Origin: Methylocaldum sp002005105
GTDB taxonomy: Bacteria; Pseudomonadota; Gammaproteobacteria; Methylococcales; Methylococcaceae
Assembly: GCF_051027545.1 (NCBI RefSeq)
Contig: NZ_CP194902.1
Span: forward strand, 4,402,001 to 4,466,000
Reading direction: 5' to 3'
Length of the DNA: 64,000 nt
Shown: piece by piece, positions 43,352-52,565 of the stretch
How the letters are laid out: the number at the start of each line of letters is the position of its first letter
Numbering within the stretch: the first letter of the stretch is position 1
The notes under the pieces: model-generated
The model's input: the letters and a program-made list of their open reading frames with translations, nothing else
What the model was told of the DNA's origin: nothing
The model's database searches: none
Program-made: the position numbers and the translations under genes

Positions 43352-44785
43352 ATGAATCGCCCGATCTCCGCTCTGCCCGATCTCGCCCGAAAACCTTTAC
43401 CCGACTTTCCCGGCTGGTGGGCTACGCTGGGCCCCGGAATCGTATGGATGGCATTGGCACAAGGCAGCGGCGAACTGATCTGGTGGCCCTATCTGATCGC
43501 GAAATACGGTTTGACATTCCTATTCCTCTTGATTCCGGCCTGCTTGCTCCAGTACCCGATCAACGTCGAAATCGGCCGCTACACGCTATTGACCGGCGAG
43601 AGCATTTTTCACGGGTTCATCCGGCTCAACCGCGTTTTCGGCATTCTTCTGTGGATATTGATGTCGGTCTCGTTCCTCTGGTTCGGAGCCTTCGCTTCGG
43701 CGGGCGGTACGGCGTTGGCGGCCTTGACCCATCTCCCCGAAGGCTGGGACGCCCGTAGCCAATCGCTGTTTTGGGGATATTGCTCGATCGGCGTGTTCTT
43801 GGCCGCCATCGTGTTCAGCAAAGTCGTATACGTCTTGGTCGAGCGATTCATGAAAATGGTCGCCGTCACCACCGTGGCCGGCCTGCTCTGGGCTTGTCTC
43901 CAGACCGAGGTCATCGCGGCGGTACCGGACTTCCTTCGGGGTCTATTGGGCCCTACGGCTCCGCTGCCCCGCCCTTGGGAAGCACAGGACGCCACCAAGC
44001 TGCTCACCGCCATCGCATTCGCCGGATTGGGCGGCTTTTGGATCTTGTTCTATTCGTACTGGCTGCGTGACAAAGGCGTCGGGATGGCGGTGCACATGGG
44101 CAAAATCACGGGGCCCATCGCCGGCAAGCCCGAGGTCATCACCAGCGACGGTTTTCTCCCGGATGCGTTGCCTGAAAACGAGGATCGCTGGCGGAAATGG
44201 CAGCAGTTCCTTCGTGCCGACGTACTGATCGGGATCGTCGGCAATCTGTTGACGACGCTCATGACCTGTCTTCTGGCGTATGCGCTCCTGTTTCCCAAAG
44301 GCCTGTTGCCTCAGGAGTATGAACTTGCGGTGGTGCAAAGCCGCTTTTTCGAGGTCGGCTGGGGCGAAATCGGGAGGCTATTGTTCCTCTTGGTAGCCGC
44401 AGCCTTTCTGACCGATACTTGGCTGGCGACGGCGGATGCCGTCAGCCGGATGCAGGCCGACATCGTCCATGTACTCTTTCCGAAAAGCCGGCGAATTGCT
44501 CTACGCACCTGGTATTACATCTTTCTGGCGCTACTGACGCTGATCACGTCGTTGACCATGCTGCTCGATACGCCGGGCACGTTGATCCTGACCAGCGCCG
44601 TCATTGGTTTTGCGGGAACCGTCATGTTCCCCGTGGCTTTGTATCTGCTCAATTTTCGCCGCCTTGCGCCGCAGCTGCCGGTATGGGCCAGACCGCCGGA
44701 TGCCGGACGCTGGCTCCTGGGATTGAGCTTTGTGATCTATCTCGGACTCGCACTGGCCTATGGCTGCTCCATGCTTGCCGACTAA
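43352..44785 (+). CDS. Nramp-related membrane transporter lacking the DPGN metal motif
   Basis: A 477-aa protein with about 11 membrane helices and overall Nramp similarity (LGPGIVWMALAQGSGELIWW in helix 1, LQYPINVEIGRYTLLTG in helix 2-3). Classical Nramp metal transporters have DPGN in helix 1 and an A/M-PH motif in helix 6; here helix 1 reads AQGSGE and no MPH is seen. It therefore belongs to an Nramp-like branch whose substrate is probably not Mn/Fe. The amidase gene follows after 12 bp, which suggests a shared unit. Confidence 0.72.
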   Translation: MNRPISALPDLARKPLPDFPGWWATLGPGIVWMALAQGSGELIWWPYLIAKYGLTFLFLLIPACLLQYPINVEIGRYTLLTGESIFHGFIRLNRVFGILLWILMSVSFLWFGAFASAGGTALAALTHLPEGWDARSQSLFWGYCSIGVFLAAIVFSKVVYVLVERFMKMVAVTTVAGLLWACLQTEVIAAVPDFLRGLLGPTAPLPRPWEAQDATKLLTAIAFAGLGGFWILFYSYWLRDKGVGMAVHMGKITGPIAGKPEVITSDGFLPDALPENEDRWRKWQQFLRADVLIGIVGNLLTTLMTCLLAYALLFPKGLLPQEYELAVVQSRFFEVGWGEIGRLLFLLVAAAFLTDTWLATADAVSRMQADIVHVLFPKSRRIALRTWYYIFLALLTLITSLTMLLDTPGTLILTSAVIGFAGTVMFPVALYLLNFRRLAPQLPVWARPPDAGRWLLGLSFVIYLGLALAYGCSMLAD

Positions 44786-44797
44786 ATCAACAACGCC

Positions 44798-46087
44798 ATG
44801 AAATCGACGACGGTTGCAAACAGGCTTCGAAGCGGTGAATGGCCTTTGCTGCCGTACCTCCATGAGCTCGAAAACCGCTTCGCCGAAATCGAGCCGAACG
44901 TCCTGGCTTTCGTGCCCGAGGAGCATCGCTGGACACGGCTCTATCGGGAGGCCGACGATTTGCTGCGCCGTTATCCGAAGCCCGAAAATCGGCCGCCTTT
45001 GTTCGGCGCGCCGATAGGCATCAAGGATATCTTTCACATCGACGGATTTGAAACGCGCGCAGGCAGTCGCTTGCCGCCCGAAGAACTTAGCGGTGCGGAA
45101 GCCAGCACCGTGACGCGTCTGAAAGATGCCGGCGCGCTCATTATCGGAAAGACCGTCACCGCTGAATTCGCCTATATCGCCCCCGGTCCGACACGCAATC
45201 CCTGCAATCCGGAGCACACGCCGGGTGGATCGAGCAGCGGCTCCGCGGCGGCCGTAGCCGCCGGCCTCTGCCTATTGGCGCTAGGCACGCAGACCATCGG
45301 ATCTATCAATCGGCCCGCCGCTTTCTGCGGCGTCTGCGGATTCAAGCCCAGCTACGGAAGAGTTCCCGTGGACGGCGTAATTCCCCTGGCGCCGAGCGTG
45401 GACCATGTCGGCTGGTTCGCTTCCGATGTCGATGGAATCGAATTGGCTGCACAGGCGCTGGTTCCGGACTGGAAATCATCCCTAACCCATGGTCGTCCGA
45501 GGTTTGGAATTCCGGACGGCCCTTACCTCGATCATGTCACGCCGGACGCTAGACTCGGTTTTCAAGAGACCTGCGAGACGCTTAGAGCCAACGGGTATGT
45601 TCTCATCGAAGTATCGGCATTTCCCGATTTCGAGGAACTCTATCGTTCGCATCATCTGCTCGTTGCTGCCGAAGCTGCGCAGGTACACGAAAATTGGTAC
45701 CGAAAGTACAAACCGCTTTACCGTCCGGAAACCGCAGAGCTCATCGAGCGCGGCCTCAAGGCTTCGGCATCGGACCTTGAGATCGCCAGAGCGGTCCGAC
45801 TACGTCAGGGAGCACACCTCGCAGCGCTGATGCAACAACATGGCATCGATGCTTGGATTTCCCCTTCCGCGACCGGACCGGCCCCTCATGGGCTGAACAG
45901 CACCGGCGACTCGGTGATGCAGTTGCCCTGGACTCAAGCAGGCGTTCCTCTCCTCAGTATTCCGACCGGCGTCATCCGCGGTTTACCGGTCGGAATACAA
46001 ATCGCTGGATCGTGGGGAAACGACGAAACACTAGTCCGATGGGCGCAGGGCATCGAATCGCTATTCGCCTCCCGCCGAACGAGATAA
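44798..46087 (+). CDS. Amidase signature family hydrolase
   Basis: A 429-aa amidohydrolase with the Ser-cisSer-Lys triad at the expected spacing: Lys76 in APIGIKDIFH, Ser145 in TPGGSSSGSA and Ser169 in TQTIGSINRPAAFCG. The nucleophile loop has IGS where most members have GGS. The family cleaves amides from Glu-tRNA to small amides and nitrogen heterocycles; there is no sign of GatA function (no gatB/gatC nearby). The adjacent transporter hints at import and hydrolysis of a small amide, an inference. Confidence 0.8.
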   Translation: MKSTTVANRLRSGEWPLLPYLHELENRFAEIEPNVLAFVPEEHRWTRLYREADDLLRRYPKPENRPPLFGAPIGIKDIFHIDGFETRAGSRLPPEELSGAEASTVTRLKDAGALIIGKTVTAEFAYIAPGPTRNPCNPEHTPGGSSSGSAAAVAAGLCLLALGTQTIGSINRPAAFCGVCGFKPSYGRVPVDGVIPLAPSVDHVGWFASDVDGIELAAQALVPDWKSSLTHGRPRFGIPDGPYLDHVTPDARLGFQETCETLRANGYVLIEVSAFPDFEELYRSHHLLVAAEAAQVHENWYRKYKPLYRPETAELIERGLKASASDLEIARAVRLRQGAHLAALMQQHGIDAWISPSATGPAPHGLNSTGDSVMQLPWTQAGVPLLSIPTGVIRGLPVGIQIAGSWGNDETLVRWAQGIESLFASRRTR

Positions 46088-46169
46088 TCGTCCTAAGGCG
46101 CGCTTTTCCGAAGATCAAAGCTACCCGGTGGTGGTATCCTATCGCCCCGTTTTTCGCTTCCTTGAATCC

Positions 46170-47591
46170 ATGCAGCTTCCTAATTTCGACTCGGCCCGCA
46201 TCCTGGTCGTCGGCGACTTAATGCTCGATCGCTACTGGCACGGCGGCACTTCCCGCATTTCGCCGGAGGCTCCGGTTCCGGTCGTACTGGTAAATGGCGT
46301 CGAGGAACGATTGGGTGGTGCGGGCAACGTCGCCCTCAATATTGCGACATTTGGGGCGCAAACCAGCCTCATCGGCTATTGTGGGCGCGACGAAGCCGGA
46401 CAGAATCTTATCGCTCTCCTGCAATCCGCCGGTATCGACTGTGTTGTGGAGCAAATTCCGGGACGGCCGACCATCACCAAGCTCAGAGTGCTGAGCCGCC
46501 ATCAACAGCTCATCCGGCTGGACTTCGAGGACCGCTTTCATGACGTCCCGTCGGCCCATCTCCTCGCGAATTTCGCCGGGAAGTTGAACGAGGCCGATGT
46601 CGTGGTACTCTCCGACTACGGCAAGGGAACCCTCAATTCAGTTCAGGAACTGATTCAACTCGCCGGAGAAGCGGGCAAGATGGTTTTAGTGGACCCAAAG
46701 GGCACCGATTTCGATCGATACCGCGGCGCCACCCTCATCACTCCCAATCGCAGTGAATTTGAGGCCGTGGCCGGACCTTGCCGGGATGATCATGACCTGG
46801 CGGAGAAGGGCCTTGGCCTGCTGGAAAAGCTCGAGCTAAAGGCCCTCTTGATTACACGCGGCGAACACGGGATGACTTTGCTGCGACGCGGCGAGTCCCC
46901 CCGGCATTTGCCAGCCCACGCCAAAGAGGTCTACGATGTAACCGGAGCCGGCGATACCGTCATTTCGACTCTCGCCGCAGCTCTGGCGGCGGGCGCATCG
47001 CTGGAGGATGCCACGGGTCTCGCAAATCTCGCCGCCGGAATCGTCGTGGGCAAGCTAGGGACGGCAAGCGTGACTCTCGAAGAATTGGTTGACGCCCTGC
47101 ACGGTCAGCGCGCCCATCATCGCGGCGCGATCGAGCTCGACAAACTTTTGCCTTTGCTCGGCACGGCGCGACGCAAAGGAGAGAAGATCGTCGTCACCAA
47201 CGGATGCTTCGACATCCTGCATCCCGGCCATATCCAATACCTCCAGCAAGCCCGAGCTCTGGGTGACCGGCTTATCGTGCTGGTCAACAGCGACGCCTCG
47301 GTAAGACGCCTCAAGGGCAGCGGCCGCCCGGTCAATCCGCTCGAACATCGCATGACCATGCTGGCGGCTCTCGAATGCGTCGACTGGGTCGTGCCGTTCG
47401 AAGAAGATACGCCGCGCGACGTCATCGGACGCCTGCTGCCCGATATTCTCGTAAAAGGCGGCGACTACAAAGACATCACCGAAATAGCCGGCCACGATCA
47501 TGTTCTGGCCAACGGAGGAGAAGTCAGGATTCTGGATTTTCTAGGCGATTATTCGACCACCCGAATCATTCAAGCCATACGCAATACCTGA
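46170..47591 (+). CDS. hldE: Bifunctional heptose 7-phosphate kinase / heptose 1-phosphate adenylyltransferase
   Basis: Makes ADP-heptose for the lipopolysaccharide inner core in two non-consecutive steps. The 473 aa combine an N-terminal ribokinase-like domain (about 1-320: GDLMLDRYWHGGTSRISPEA, the VTGAGDTV catalytic loop) and a C-terminal nucleotidyltransferase (about 340-473: TNGCFDILHPGHIQYLQQA with HxGH). I start at ATG 46170 (MQLPNFDSARILVVGDLM). Only two bases separate it from dnaB. Confidence 0.96.
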   Translation: MQLPNFDSARILVVGDLMLDRYWHGGTSRISPEAPVPVVLVNGVEERLGGAGNVALNIATFGAQTSLIGYCGRDEAGQNLIALLQSAGIDCVVEQIPGRPTITKLRVLSRHQQLIRLDFEDRFHDVPSAHLLANFAGKLNEADVVVLSDYGKGTLNSVQELIQLAGEAGKMVLVDPKGTDFDRYRGATLITPNRSEFEAVAGPCRDDHDLAEKGLGLLEKLELKALLITRGEHGMTLLRRGESPRHLPAHAKEVYDVTGAGDTVISTLAAALAAGASLEDATGLANLAAGIVVGKLGTASVTLEELVDALHGQRAHHRGAIELDKLLPLLGTARRKGEKIVVTNGCFDILHPGHIQYLQQARALGDRLIVLVNSDASVRRLKGSGRPVNPLEHRMTMLAALECVDWVVPFEEDTPRDVIGRLLPDILVKGGDYKDITEIAGHDHVLANGGEVRILDFLGDYSTTRIIQAIRNT

Positions 47592-47593
47592 AC

Positions 47594-48979
47594 ATGTCTG
47601 ATCACGCCCGTTTAACGGACAGAATGGTGGACGCGCTTCGCGTTCCCCCTTATTCCATCCACGCCGAGCAATCCGTACTCGGCGGTCTCATGCTCGACAA
47701 CCAAACCTGGGACGTCGTGGCCGACCGGGTGGGAGAAGAGGATTTCTACCGCAAGGATCACAAACTGATATTCCGCGCGATCAAGCAGCTTGCGGAAAAA
47801 CAGACGCCGTTCGACGTCGTCACCCTGTCGGAAGTCCTGGAAAAAACCGGTTCGCTGGAAGAAGCGGGCGGACTCGCCTATCTCGCGATGATGGCCAAGG
47901 AGACGCCCAGCGCCGCCAATATCTCGTCCTATGCCGATATCGTGCGTGAAAAGTCGGTATTGCGGCAGCTGATCCATGCAGGTACCGAAATCGCCGATTC
48001 AGCCTTCCAGCCGGAAAATCGCGATTTGGCCCTGTTGCTCGAAACAGCCGAGCAAAAGGTTTTTCAGATCGCCGATCAGCGGCGGCGCGGCGGAGTCGGC
48101 TTCAAGCCGATCAAGTCGCTCTTATCGGCCGCCATAGACCGAATCGAGATGCTCTTCCACAAGGAAGGCCACATCACCGGCGCGAGCACCGGTTTCGCCG
48201 ATTTCGACGAAATGACTTCTGGCATGCAAGCCTCCGATCTCATCATCATCGCCGGCCGCCCATCCATGGGAAAGACAACCTTCGCCATGAACATTGCCGA
48301 AAACGTGGCCATCAAGGAGCAGGTTCCGGTGGCTGTATTCAGCATGGAAATGCCGGGCGAACAACTGGCCATGCGCATGATGTCGTCTCTGGGCCGCATC
48401 GACCAGCACCGGGTGCGCACCGGAAAGCTGGAGGACGACGAATGGCCGCGCATGACTTCCGCCATCAATATCCTGGCGGAAACCAAGCTGTTCATCGACG
48501 ACACCCCTGCCCTGACACCCACCGAAGTCCGCGCCCGTTGCCGCCGCCTGGCACGCGAGCACGGTCAACTCGGACTGGTGGTGCTCGACTATCTTCAGCT
48601 CATGCAGTGCTCCGGCGGCGAAAACCGTGTGGCGGAGATCTCGGAAATTTCCCGCTCGCTCAAGGCATTGGCCAAGGAGCTGAACGTTCCGGTGATCGCC
48701 CTTTCGCAGCTCAACCGCAATCTCGAACAGCGCCCCAATAAACGGCCGGTTCCATCCGACCTGCGCGAATCGGGCTCGATCGAGCAGGACGCGGACCTGA
48801 TCGTGTTCATCTACCGCGACGAGGTCTATCACCCCGATTCCTCCGACAAGGGCACCGCCGAAATCATCATCGCGAAACAGCGTAACGGCCCGATCGGAAC
48901 CGTGCGCCTTACCTTCCTCGGCCAATACACGCGCTTCGAAAACTTTATCTCGGATCCGTACGCGGGCGAGGACTTTTAA
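47594..48979 (+). CDS. dnaB: Replicative DNA helicase DnaB
   Basis: Hexameric 5'-3' helicase of the replication fork, 461 aa. The N-terminal domain (PPYSIHAEQSVLGGLMLDNQ) binds primase; the RecA-like domain has Walker A GRPSMGKTT, VAVFSMEMPGEQLAMRMM, Walker B LVVLDYLQLM and the arginine-finger region LRESGSIEQDADLI. I start at ATG 47594; the frame is open further upstream inside hldE. It is joined to alr by a two-base gap. Confidence 0.97.
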   Translation: MSDHARLTDRMVDALRVPPYSIHAEQSVLGGLMLDNQTWDVVADRVGEEDFYRKDHKLIFRAIKQLAEKQTPFDVVTLSEVLEKTGSLEEAGGLAYLAMMAKETPSAANISSYADIVREKSVLRQLIHAGTEIADSAFQPENRDLALLLETAEQKVFQIADQRRRGGVGFKPIKSLLSAAIDRIEMLFHKEGHITGASTGFADFDEMTSGMQASDLIIIAGRPSMGKTTFAMNIAENVAIKEQVPVAVFSMEMPGEQLAMRMMSSLGRIDQHRVRTGKLEDDEWPRMTSAINILAETKLFIDDTPALTPTEVRARCRRLAREHGQLGLVVLDYLQLMQCSGGENRVAEISEISRSLKALAKELNVPVIALSQLNRNLEQRPNKRPVPSDLRESGSIEQDADLIVFIYRDEVYHPDSSDKGTAEIIIAKQRNGPIGTVRLTFLGQYTRFENFISDPYAGEDF

Positions 48980-48981
48980 GA

Positions 48982-50064
48982 ATGATGCTGTCTGCTTATG
49001 CCGAGCTCGATTTGACGGCAGTCACGCATAATCTCACGCGCATTCGAGCGTTTGCGCCGAAAGCGAAAATCATGGCGGTGATCAAGGCCAACGCCTACGG
49101 CCACGGGCTGATTCGGATCGCCAAGGTATTGAGCGATGCCGATGCCTTCGCCGTAGCCCGCCTCGGCGAAGGCATCGCCCTTCGCGACGCGGGCATAAGG
49201 CAGCGTATCGCCGTGCTTCAAGGCTTCGTCGATAGCGAAGAACTGGAGCTCCATAGTCGCTACGGATTGGAGCCCGTCATCCATTCCCCGTTTCAGGTGG
49301 AACTTCTGGAGCAAGTTTCCTCGATGGAGTCGGTATCGGTTTGGTTGAAACTGGATACAGGAATGCACCGGCTCGGCTTGCTGCCGGACGAATTCTCATC
49401 CTGTTATTCGAGGCTTCAACGGTGTTCCGCTGTGCGCCAACCTATTCCCGTGATGACTCACTTGGCCAATGCCGACGTTTTTCAGGACACGATTACGGCA
49501 ATACAGCTGGATTGCTTCAAAAGCGCGCTCCATAACGTTCAAACCGAATGCAGCATCGCCAATTCGGCAGGACTTCTGGCCTGGGATACCGCACGTGTCG
49601 AATGGGTCCGCCCCGGAATTGCGCTTTACGGTGTGTCGCCGTTTCCTGGTCGTACCGGTCCGGACGAAGGCCTCAGACCGGTGATGACCTTCCGGAGCCG
49701 GCTCATCGCGATAAAGAATCTGAAAGCCGGCGATGCCGTGGGTTATGGCGGTGATTGGATTTGCCCGCGCCCGACTCGCCTCGGAATCGTTTCGATCGGC
49801 TATGGCGACGGTTATCCTCGCCACGCGCAGTCAGGCACGCCGGTGCTGGTTCGCGGTCGGCGGGCAAGCCTGATCGGACGCGTTTCCATGGATATGATCA
49901 GCCTCGATCTCACGGATTGCCCCGACGCTCGGGTTGGGGATGAAGTCACTCTATGGGGCAAAGGCCTGCCCGTCGAGGAAATCGCTCAATACGCCTCGAC
50001 TATTCCCTATGCCCTGCTCTGCGGCGTCACACCGCGGGTCAAGATGGTCGAACGGTGGGAATAG
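48982..50064 (+). CDS. alr: Alanine racemase
   Basis: PLP enzyme that supplies D-alanine for peptidoglycan. The 360 aa have Lys35 in AVIKANAYGHG for the Schiff base and the catalytic Tyr274 in IGYGDGYPR, plus RPGIALYG and GRVSMDMISLDLT. Two consecutive ATG codons are possible starts. dnaB-alr adjacency is conserved in gammaproteobacteria. Confidence 0.96.
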   Translation: MMLSAYAELDLTAVTHNLTRIRAFAPKAKIMAVIKANAYGHGLIRIAKVLSDADAFAVARLGEGIALRDAGIRQRIAVLQGFVDSEELELHSRYGLEPVIHSPFQVELLEQVSSMESVSVWLKLDTGMHRLGLLPDEFSSCYSRLQRCSAVRQPIPVMTHLANADVFQDTITAIQLDCFKSALHNVQTECSIANSAGLLAWDTARVEWVRPGIALYGVSPFPGRTGPDEGLRPVMTFRSRLIAIKNLKAGDAVGYGGDWICPRPTRLGIVSIGYGDGYPRHAQSGTPVLVRGRRASLIGRVSMDMISLDLTDCPDARVGDEVTLWGKGLPVEEIAQYASTIPYALLCGVTPRVKMVERWE

Positions 50065-50141
50065 CACGTATTTTTTGATCGGATCTTTCGGCCGATAATC
50101 ACTCGTCGTCCAAATCGAAGACGTTGTACAAAGGAGCCGTT

Positions 50142-50387
50142 GTGGCCGAACGCATCGCCAAACCCCAAGTGGGCGCTCCCGACCCGGAGCTGAGGACGTC
50201 GCCGATTCTGGAGGAATTCGATGACGATTATCTGGTATTAAAGCAGCAAGTGCCCGGCGAACCGGTTTGTCACTTCAACGACAAACGATATGCACACGGC
50301 ACGTATGTTTGTAGCGGCGATACGCTTCTGCGCTGCGATTACGGAGTTTGGATCAGAACCGGCTCTTGCGACCCGGACAATCCTTAA
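50142..50387 (+). CDS. Small hypothetical protein with four cysteines
   Basis: An 81-aa protein starting at GTG 50142, chosen because AAGGAG lies five bases upstream (a TTG at 50124 is also in frame). The N-terminal half is acidic and polar; the C-terminal half, PVCHFNDKRYAHGTYVCSGD and LLRCDYGVWIRTGSCD, has four Cys (43, 57, 65, 76) and resembles DUF1496-type small domains. No signal peptide. Function unknown. Confidence 0.6.
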   Translation: MAERIAKPQVGAPDPELRTSPILEEFDDDYLVLKQQVPGEPVCHFNDKRYAHGTYVCSGDTLLRCDYGVWIRTGSCDPDNP

Positions 50388-50433
50388 TTCCGTTATAACG
50401 GCCACCTTGTTCCACTGACGAGAGGATAACGTT

Positions 50434-50832
50434 ATGCCGCAGCACCTTACCGATAAACAGCTCGAAGCATTCCGCAATAGACTCGAAACGCGTCTTGCAG
50501 AACTGACCCGAGGCGTTCGTGAAGAAGTCATTCAGTCGGGTCGTCACCACTTTACCGATGTCGCCGGCGAGGTTCACGACTCGGAAGAAGCTTCGGTCGC
50601 CAATCTGGTCATCGATATGGAACTGCAAACGATAGATCGGCATATTCAGGAAATTCGCGAGATAGAATCCACTCTCATCCGTATCGGCAGCCGCGAATTC
50701 GGCATTTGCGTCGATTGCGAGCAACCGATCGCGTTAGCGCGGCTGGAGGCGAACCCTACGACCGAGCGCTGTATTGCCTGCCAGAGCGCGTACGAGAAGG
50801 AACAAGCCTTGACGCATTCACCGTCTCTGTAG
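50434..50832 (+). CDS. DksA/TraR-type zinc finger protein
   Basis: A 132-aa protein with an N-terminal coiled coil (LTDKQLEAFRNRLETRLAEL, then DMELQTIDRHIQEIREIEST) and a C-terminal four-Cys zinc finger, GICVDC and RCIAC. This is the DksA/TraR shape that enters the RNA polymerase secondary channel. The coiled-coil tip lacks the DxxDxA acidic pair of true DksA and has EVHDSEEAS, so it is a paralogue of the short DksA-like group. GAGAGG lies eight bases before the ATG. Confidence 0.85.
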   Translation: MPQHLTDKQLEAFRNRLETRLAELTRGVREEVIQSGRHHFTDVAGEVHDSEEASVANLVIDMELQTIDRHIQEIREIESTLIRIGSREFGICVDCEQPIALARLEANPTTERCIACQSAYEKEQALTHSPSL

Positions 50833-50858
50833 ATTCTGCCATTCGGCGCCTTTCCGGG

Positions 50859-51842
50859 TTAAGCTTGCGCCGTCGGAAACGCCAAGACATCCCCGATAGA
50901 TTCCGCTCGCATCCTGATCATCAGCAGGCGATCCAATCCAAGAGCTATACCCGAGCAATCCGGCAGTCCGCTCCTCAGCGCCGCCAGCAAGCGCTCGTCT
51001 TTAGCCGGCAAGGGCAAACCGTTTTCTTCTCGGATGACGAGATCCCGATCAAAGCGCTCTTCCTGCTCGACAGCATCGGCCAATTCGTGAAACCCGTTGC
51101 CCAACTCCAATCCTTCGAGAAATATCTCCACCCTTTCGACCACAAGCGGGTCGTCCGGCTTTTTTCGCGCAAGGGAAGGAAGAAAAGCGGGGAAATCGTA
51201 AACGAAAGTGATCCGCCCTCGCCCGAGATGGGGCTGGACCAGATGACTGAAGAGCAAATCGAGCCAAAGCGAGCGATCTCTGCCGCAAAGCGCCTCAGCC
51301 TCGGGAAGATCCCGAACTCTTGAGCGTTCGGAGAGTTCCTCGAACGAGGCCGATAACGGATCGACGCCTACATGCTCACGAAAAAGTTCGCGATAACTAA
51401 ATCGCTCGGACGCTGCCAAAATCAGGTGATCACGGCAGATTTCTGCCAGCAACGCATCGATCTCGTCGATCAATTCGGCTAAATCGAATCCCACCCTGTA
51501 CCATTCCAAAAGCGTAAATTCGGGATTGTGATGGCGCCCCGACTCTTCGTTCCGAAAGGCCTTGCAGATCTGGTAGATCGAACCGCTGCCCGCCGCCAGC
51601 AGGCGCTTCATTGCAAATTCCGGAGAGGTTTGCAGATAAAGTTGTTCGCCCTCACTACTGCCGGGCTGACGGAGAACGGTCGTGAAAGGATTGAGATTCG
51701 GATCGGTAACGCCGGCGCGGCACAGCAGTGGCGTCTCGACTTCCAAGACGTTTCTAGCCGAAAAAAACTGCCGAATTGTCGCAAGCAAAGCTGCCCGCTT
51801 CTTAAGAGCAGTCAGGGAACAACTGGGGCGCCAGTCCGCCAT
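50859..51842 (-). CDS. epmA: EF-P--(R)-beta-lysine ligase EpmA
   Basis: Lysyl-tRNA-synthetase paralogue that attaches (R)-beta-lysine to Lys34 of EF-P. The 327 aa show class II motifs: EVETPLLCRAGVTDPNLNPF, motif 2 IYQICKAFRNEESGRHHNPE with FTLLEWYRVG, and motif 3 GIALGLDRLLM. It has no anticodon-binding domain, as in the family. It lies 74 bp downstream of efp on the same strand. Confidence 0.95.
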   Translation of the reverse strand: MADWRPSCSLTALKKRAALLATIRQFFSARNVLEVETPLLCRAGVTDPNLNPFTTVLRQPGSSEGEQLYLQTSPEFAMKRLLAAGSGSIYQICKAFRNEESGRHHNPEFTLLEWYRVGFDLAELIDEIDALLAEICRDHLILAASERFSYRELFREHVGVDPLSASFEELSERSRVRDLPEAEALCGRDRSLWLDLLFSHLVQPHLGRGRITFVYDFPAFLPSLARKKPDDPLVVERVEIFLEGLELGNGFHELADAVEQEERFDRDLVIREENGLPLPAKDERLLAALRSGLPDCSGIALGLDRLLMIRMRAESIGDVLAFPTAQA

Positions 51843-51916
51843 CGTCGGAAGAAACGTCGCTTGAGGTCGGCGGATACGGCGGACATGCCGCGTCCGCCGT
51901 CGAGCATGAAGGGATG

Positions 51917-52483
51917 CTATTTGACCCGAGATACGTACTCGCCCGTGCGGGTATCGACTTTGATCACCTCGCCGGTCTGCACGAACAGAGGGACCCTGAC
52001 GACCGCTCCGGTGTCCAGGGTTGCCGGCTTGCCGCCGCCACCGGAGGTATCGCCACGCACGCCGGGATCGGTTTCAACAATCGTCAGCTCCACGAAGTTG
52101 GGCGGCGTGACCGAAATGGGAGCATTGTTGTACAGGGTGACGATGCATACGTCCTGCTCTTTGAGCCATTTCTTGGCATCGCCCACCACATCGCTGTCAG
52201 CGGCATACTGTTCGAAACTCTCCGGAACCATGAAGTGCCACTGCTCGCCATCGTTGTACAAATATTGCATTTCCGTATCGACGACGTCCGCACCTTCCAA
52301 TGTTTCTCCGGATTTGAACGTGCGCTCGATGACACGGCCGGTCTTGAGGTTGCGGAGCTTTACGCGGTTAAATGCCTGCCCCTTACCCGGCTTGACGAAT
52401 TCGTTCTCGATGATCGAACACGGATCGCCGTCGAGCATCACTTTTAAACCGCCCTTGAATTCATTGGTGCTGAATGTCGCCAT
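51917..52483 (-). CDS. efp: Elongation factor P
   Basis: Relieves ribosome stalling at polyproline stretches. The 188 aa have the KOW-like N-domain with EFVKPGKGQAFNRVKLRNL, where Lys34 (KPGKGQ) is the lysylation site, and two OB domains ending GEVIKVDTRTGEYVSRVK. It is divergent from epmB (82 bp) and upstream of epmA, so target and both modifying enzymes are clustered. Confidence 0.97.
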   Translation of the reverse strand: MATFSTNEFKGGLKVMLDGDPCSIIENEFVKPGKGQAFNRVKLRNLKTGRVIERTFKSGETLEGADVVDTEMQYLYNDGEQWHFMVPESFEQYAADSDVVGDAKKWLKEQDVCIVTLYNNAPISVTPPNFVELTIVETDPGVRGDTSGGGGKPATLDTGAVVRVPLFVQTGEVIKVDTRTGEYVSRVK

Positions 52484-52565
52484 TCTCTCCTCGTTCGCTT
52501 CAGTTAACTCAAAAAATACCGCGCATTATAATGTACGGCTTTGTCCTAAGAAACCCGACGTCTCT

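Noticed and set aside
50072..50098. GCCGATAA before the 81-aa gene as a sigma-28 promoter
   Set aside because: The -10 is exact, but the -35 at the right spacing is TTTT, and it lies just after the alr stop; too weak to call.
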